A stretch of 44,910 bases of DNA. Source: Salinibacterium sp. (GTDB lineage: Bacteria > Actinomycetota > Actinomycetes > Actinomycetales > Microbacteriaceae). Position 1 is the first letter of the stretch. Each line of letters begins with the position of its first letter. A program made the position numbers and the translations under genes. The stretch lies in NCBI GenBank assembly GCA_015234465.1, contig JADGNA010000005.1, forward strand, positions 1-44,910. Direction: 5' to 3'. Shown here piece by piece: positions 41,730 through 44,910 of this stretch. Under the pieces are notes generated by a model. That model made no database searches, was not told where the DNA came from, and saw nothing but the letters and a program-made list of their open reading frames with translations.

Positions 41730-42499
41730 CCGGCCGGGTGACGCTCGTTGGCGGCGGGCCCGGGGCCGAGCACCTCATGACGGTCGGTGCGCTGCGCGCG
41801 CTCGCGGACGCCGACGTCGTGCTCTACGACAGGCTGTCACCCCACGAGCGGCTCAGCGAGCTGGCTCCGCGTGCCCTGCTGATCAACGTCGGCAAGCTTC
41901 CCGGGCACCACCCCGTGAGTCAGAAGGGCATCGAGCTGCTCCTCGTCGACCACGCGAGGGCCGGATGCCACGTCGTGCGACTGAAGGGCGGCGACCCATA
42001 CGTCTTCGGCCGTGGCAGCGAGGAGGTCATCGCCTGCCGGGCCGCCGGAATCCCCGTCGAGGTCATCCCGGGGGTCACGAGCGCGATCTCGGTTCCCGCG
42101 GCCGCAGGCATCCCGTTGACCCACCGGGGCGTGAGCAAGCTCTTCACGGTCGTCTCGGGGCACGCGCCGCTCAGCGAGGAGGAACTGCAGCATCTGGCGG
42201 CACTCGGCGGCACCATCGTCGTGCTCATGGGTGTGGGCACACTCCCCCATCTCGCTGCGGGACTTCGACGCCACGGCGCCGCTGCAGACCTCCCCGTGGC
42301 GATCATCGAGCGCGGCTACAGCAATGGGCAGAAGACGACGATCTCGAACCTCGCCGAGGTGGTGACGGATGCCACCCGCGCTGGTGTCGCTGCGCCCGCC
42401 GTGCTGGTCGTGGGAGAGGTCGTGCGACTGGCCGACTCTGGCGACCTCGTCGCGGCCGGAGTCATCCACTCAGCAGAGCTCATGACGGAGGGGCTGTGA
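41726..42499 (+). CDS. cobA: Uroporphyrinogen-III C-methyltransferase (SUMT)
   Basis: 257 residues from ATG 41726. It methylates uroporphyrinogen III at C2 and C7 using S-adenosylmethionine to give precorrin-2. Signature motifs: VTLVGGGPGAEHLMTVGALRALADADVVLYDRLSPHERL, GHHPVSQKGIELLLVDHARAGCHVVRLKGGDPYVFGRGSEEV, and VIPGVTSAISVPAAAGIPLTHRGVS. It ends ERGYSNGQKTTISNLAEVV and APAVLVVGEVVRLA. The dehydrogenase/ferrochelatase (CysG N-terminal) domain is not fused here. Overlaps nirB and hemD by 4 bases each, so the three are one operon. Confidence 0.95.
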   Translation: MTGRVTLVGGGPGAEHLMTVGALRALADADVVLYDRLSPHERLSELAPRALLINVGKLPGHHPVSQKGIELLLVDHARAGCHVVRLKGGDPYVFGRGSEEVIACRAAGIPVEVIPGVTSAISVPAAAGIPLTHRGVSKLFTVVSGHAPLSEEELQHLAALGGTIVVLMGVGTLPHLAAGLRRHGAAADLPVAIIERGYSNGQKTTISNLAEVVTDATRAGVAAPAVLVVGEVVRLADSGDLVAAGVIHSAELMTEGL

Positions 42500-43662
42500 C
42501 GCCGGACGTGACCCTCGACCCGCCCGCCGTGTCCCCAGACGCGATCGGCCAAGGCGTCCCCGGGTTTCGGCACGACCAGCTCGCGGGCTTTCGCATCGGC
42601 GTCACCTCCCACCGGCGAAGCGACGACCTGATCGACGCGTTCGAGCGCCGCGGGGCAAGCGTCACGCATGCCCCGACGCTGAGGGTCACGCACGACCGAG
42701 CCGACGGACCGGTACTCGCCGACACCCGCGCGATCATCGCGGCGCAGCCAGACGCGCTCCTCGCGACGACAGGGTACGGAGTCCGGCGCTGGTTCGAGGT
42801 GACGGATGCCGCGGGCCTGGGCGATGAACTTCTCCTCGCGCTCGGCCGTGCCCGGATCCTGGTCCGCGGCCCCAAAGCGCGCGGGGGCATCCGCGCCGCC
42901 GGTCTCGACGACGATGGGATGAGTGAAGAGGAGACCACGCAGTCGCTCGTATCGAAGGCGCTCGAGGAGCTGCCCGACGGCCTCACGATCGCAGTGCAGC
43001 TGCATGGGCACACTGACGAACTCCAGCTCGCACGCCTTCGCGCACGCCACACCGTGCTGACCGTGGCGCCGTACAGCTGGACGCATCTCGGGAGTGCCGA
43101 CGAACGCGTGCAGCGCCTCGTCGAAGCGATCTGCGCCAGGACCCTCGACGCGGTCACCTTCACGAGTGCCCCCGCCGTCGATGCCCTCTTCCTCGCCGCC
43201 GAATGCATGGGAGTGCTCGACAGCGTGCACGACGCCTTCCGCGCCGACGTCCTGGCTGCGGCGGTCGGTCCGGTGACGGCGGCGCCGCTCCTCGCCGCCG
43301 GCATCCGCGTCGTGCAGCCAGAGCGCTACCGCATGGGAGCACTCATCCGCCTGCTCTGCGAGCACCTCGAGACGGCACGAGTCATGCGGGTCCCGACGGC
43401 GCACGGCACGCTCGTGCTGCGCGGACAACTGGCCGAGATCGGCGGCACCAGCGCCATGCTCGCGCCGACGCCGCTCGCGCTCCTGCGACGACTTGCCGCC
43501 GTGCCCGGCGCTGTCGTCTCGCGTTCAGACCTTGTCGCGTCGCTGCCAGGGACGCACGACGATCACGTCATGGAGGTGGCGCTGAGCCGCCTACGGCGCG
43601 CCCTCGGAACCCCTGGGCTCGTGGTGACGGTCGTCAAGCGCGGTTACCGGCTCGACGTCTGA
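42496..43662 (+). CDS. hemD: Uroporphyrinogen-III synthase fused to a winged-helix DNA-binding domain
   Basis: 388 residues from GTG 42496 behind GGAGGGGC. Residues about 25-285 form a HemD-type fold with two alternating lobes: FRIGVTSHRRSDDLIDAFERRGASVTHAPTLRVTH, then DAVTFTSAPAVDALFLAAECMG and FRADVLAAAVGPVTAAPLLAAGIRVVQPERYRMGALIRLL. Residues about 305-388 are an OmpR-type winged helix: LAPTPLALLRRLAAVPGAVVSRSDLVASLPG, VMEVALSRLRRALGTPGLVVTVVKRGYRLDV. The same fusion is known in mycobacteria (Rv0260c-like) in nitrite reductase operons. It may cyclise hydroxymethylbilane or act mainly as a regulator, perhaps sensing a tetrapyrrole; which of these is not clear from sequence. Confidence 0.92.
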   Translation: MTPDVTLDPPAVSPDAIGQGVPGFRHDQLAGFRIGVTSHRRSDDLIDAFERRGASVTHAPTLRVTHDRADGPVLADTRAIIAAQPDALLATTGYGVRRWFEVTDAAGLGDELLLALGRARILVRGPKARGGIRAAGLDDDGMSEEETTQSLVSKALEELPDGLTIAVQLHGHTDELQLARLRARHTVLTVAPYSWTHLGSADERVQRLVEAICARTLDAVTFTSAPAVDALFLAAECMGVLDSVHDAFRADVLAAAVGPVTAAPLLAAGIRVVQPERYRMGALIRLLCEHLETARVMRVPTAHGTLVLRGQLAEIGGTSAMLAPTPLALLRRLAAVPGAVVSRSDLVASLPGTHDDHVMEVALSRLRRALGTPGLVVTVVKRGYRLDV

Positions 43663-43668
43663 ACGAGT

Positions 43669-44331
43669 TCAGGACTGCTCGGTCTCCGAGGTGTCGTCGC
43701 TCGAGTCCGCCTCAGGACTGTCGTCGGCGGGCGCAGGCTCGTCGTCGGGAAGCTCTTCGAAGAGGCCCGCCGGGGGCGTCACCGTCACGGTGCCCGCCGC
43801 GATGTCCACGCTCGGCACGATCGCCTTCACGAACGGCACCAGCACATCGCCGGACTCCGTCTCGACGTGCAGGAGGTCTTGCGCGGGCATGTGCTCGACC
43901 CGCGCGATTCGACCGATGACAGCGCCGTCGCGAACGACAGAGAGTCCGACCAGTTGGTGGTCGAACCACGCGTCCTCTTCGCCGGACTCCTGCTCGAGGT
44001 CCTGGTCGATCCACAGGATGGCCTTGAGGAGGGACTCCGCGGTCGTGCGGTCCGGCACTCCCTTGAAGAAGGCGACCGGGTGCGTGTTATACCAACGGAG
44101 TTCGGCAAGCTCGAGGGTCTTGCCATGCCAGGGTGACGTCGTCGGCACCTGGAGGGTGAACACGGCGCCCGGCACGAAACGACGCGCCGGGTCATCCGTG
44201 TACAGCTCAAGCTTGATTGCACCCTTGAGGCCATGGGCCTTCGTCAGGCGACCGACCCGAAGCTGGGTCGTGTTGGGGCCAGCTTCTCTAGAAATCGGTA
44301 TCCACCACGTCGACACGAACCTTCTTGCCAT
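43669..44331 (-). CDS. rimM: 16S rRNA processing protein RimM
   Basis: The core is clear: QLRVGRLTKAHGLKGAIKLELYTDDPARRFVPGAVFTLQVP, then FFKGVPDRTTAESLLKAILWIDQ (N-terminal domain) and the PRC-barrel part DHQLVGLSVVRDGAVIGRIARVEHMPAQDLLHVE, VPFVKAIVPSVD. A tail of ~40 acidic residues ends the protein. It helps assemble the 30S head with S19. The start is a puzzle: the family core begins at about base 44265, but no ATG, GTG or TTG lies in the ~50 bases before it. The nearest are GTG 44316 and ATG 44331, inside the khpA end. ATG 44331 is given here, but GTG 44316 or a non-standard ATT are possible. Confidence 0.8.
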   Translation of the reverse strand: MARRFVSTWWIPISREAGPNTTQLRVGRLTKAHGLKGAIKLELYTDDPARRFVPGAVFTLQVPTTSPWHGKTLELAELRWYNTHPVAFFKGVPDRTTAESLLKAILWIDQDLEQESGEEDAWFDHQLVGLSVVRDGAVIGRIARVEHMPAQDLLHVETESGDVLVPFVKAIVPSVDIAAGTVTVTPPAGLFEELPDDEPAPADDSPEADSSDDTSETEQS

Positions 44332-44524
44332 CGGCGATCGCCGAGACGAGAGTGCGGAGGGCTTTGGCAGTACGACCGGAACGACCGATCACGCGGCCGA
44401 GGTCCTCGGGGTGCACGCGCACCTCGAGGACCTCGCCACGCGGCGTGTTCCTGGCGTCCACTGCGACCTCGTCCGGGTGATCGACGATCCCCTTGACAAG
44501 GTGTTCCAGAGCAGCAGCCAGCAA
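44288..44524 (-). CDS. khpA: KH-domain RNA-binding protein KhpA
   Basis: 78 residues from TTG 44524, 3 bases after the rpsP stop. A single type II KH domain with VRVHPEDLGRVIGRSGRTAKALRTLVSAI, including the GRSGRT (GXXG) loop. The family binds RNA broadly and acts with KhpB in cell-envelope and division control in other Gram-positives. It lies between rpsP and rimM as in other actinobacteria. The TTG start is weakly supported, but there is no other start that would keep the domain whole. Confidence 0.93.
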   Translation of the reverse strand: MLAAALEHLVKGIVDHPDEVAVDARNTPRGEVLEVRVHPEDLGRVIGRSGRTAKALRTLVSAIADGKKVRVDVVDTDF

Positions 44525-44527
44525 GGA

Positions 44528-44910
44528 TCAGGCCTTGTCTGCGTCGGTCGCCTCGGCCTCGACGGCCTCGGCTGCGGTCTCCTCGACGGGAGCCTCGGAC
44601 TCGGCAGGTGCCTCGTCTGCCTTGGGCTCAGCCTTCTTGGGCTTGAGCACGGGCTTCTTCTTCTCGTCGGCGACGAACGCCTCCTTGGGCTCCTTGACCT
44701 TGACGGTCGAGACAGCCTTGGCGTCGCCCTTGAACTTGCCCCAGTCGCCCGTGAGCTTGAGGATCGCGGCAACCTGCTCGGTCGGCTGTGCGCCGACGCT
44801 GAGCCAGTACTGCGCGCGCTCGGAGTCGACCTCGATGAACGAGGGCTCCTCGGTCGGGTGGTACTTGCCGATCTCCTCGATCACGCGACCGTCGCGCTTG
44901 GTGCGCGAGT
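44528..44910 (-). CDS. rpsP: Ribosomal protein S16, 5' end outside the window
   Basis: The frame continues to the last base and starts beyond it. From the edge it reads [58 protein letters not shown], the middle and end of S16, so about 30 N-terminal residues are missing. A tail of ~60 residues rich in Lys, Ala, Glu and Pro follows, of the same type as on S2 and RimM. It heads the rpsP-khpA-rimM run, which is cut off from trmD by the nitrite reductase cluster. Confidence 0.96.
   Translation of the reverse strand, partial: SRTKRDGRVIEEIGKYHPTEEPSFIEVDSERAQYWLSVGAQPTEQVAAILKLTGDWGKFKGDAKAVSTVKVKEPKEAFVADEKKKPVLKPKKAEPKADEAPAESEAPVEETAAEAVEAEATDADKA

Noticed and set aside
43659-43672. CTGAAC-GA-GTTCAG palindrome between hemD and rimM, considered as terminator
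   Set aside because: The stem is only 6 pairs with a 2-base loop and no T-run. It overlaps both stop codons and is probably chance.

Overview
The window looks like a chromosomal segment of a high-GC actinobacterium, most likely of the family Microbacteriaceae. The reasons are the GlgE-type glycogen pathway, the rpsP-khpA-rimM / trmD-rplS-lepB-rnhB-DUF2469-yraN-comM-dprA-xerC-M23-rpsB-tsf-pyrH-frr-cdsA order, DivIVA-family polar proteins, an F420-type (LLM) oxidoreductase, and many GTG/TTG and apparently leaderless starts. I see no IS element, phage gene, tRNA, rRNA or CRISPR array.

Layout. (1) 1-9545: glycogen region. It has the 3' end of glgX, a YbaK-type prolyl-tRNA editing protein, then a six-gene minus-strand island (4953-778) of proteins with alternate (SipW-type) signal peptides, a dedicated SipW-type signal peptidase and a membrane-anchored partner. 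glgE and glgB follow on the plus strand. A strong hairpin sits directly after the first island gene, as if that gene were the major product. Four copies of an 11-base G-tract motif lie in the gap between the island and glgE. (2) 9550-18576: envelope and polarity genes: a thioredoxin-like TPR protein without a CXXC, a large membrane protein, an 870-residue coiled-coil protein with a DivIVA-like N-terminus and 47 exactly phased hendecads, an AI-2E family permease, an alpha/beta hydrolase, a small Cys-rich protein, a lysozyme-like secreted protein and a DivIVA-repeat protein. (3) 18614-35287: the conserved block from cdsA up to rplS, read on the minus strand, with added genes (BCCT carrier, FKBP lipoprotein, phosphodiesterase, LCP protein). 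(4) 35434-44910: trmD and rimM-khpA-rpsP, with an assimilatory nitrite reductase and siroheme cluster between them: nirD and a chelatase on minus, nirB-cobA-hemD on plus.

How the genes work together. GlgE and GlgB extend and branch alpha-glucan from maltose-1-phosphate, and GlgX debranches it. The SipW island probably builds a surface or matrix structure, by analogy with SipW/TasA of Bacillus. NirBD reduces nitrite to ammonium, and CobA, HemD and the chelatase supply its siroheme. GlnR-like pentamer arrays lie upstream of both nir transcripts, so nitrogen control is likely. The rest is translation (S16, KhpA, RimM, TrmD, L19, S2, EF-Ts, RRF), UMP kinase, phospholipid precursor synthesis, protein export, DNA uptake/recombination and cell-wall polymer attachment.

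All calls come from reading motifs and context by eye. No database search was run, so family assignments for the less familiar proteins are inferences and are marked as such.
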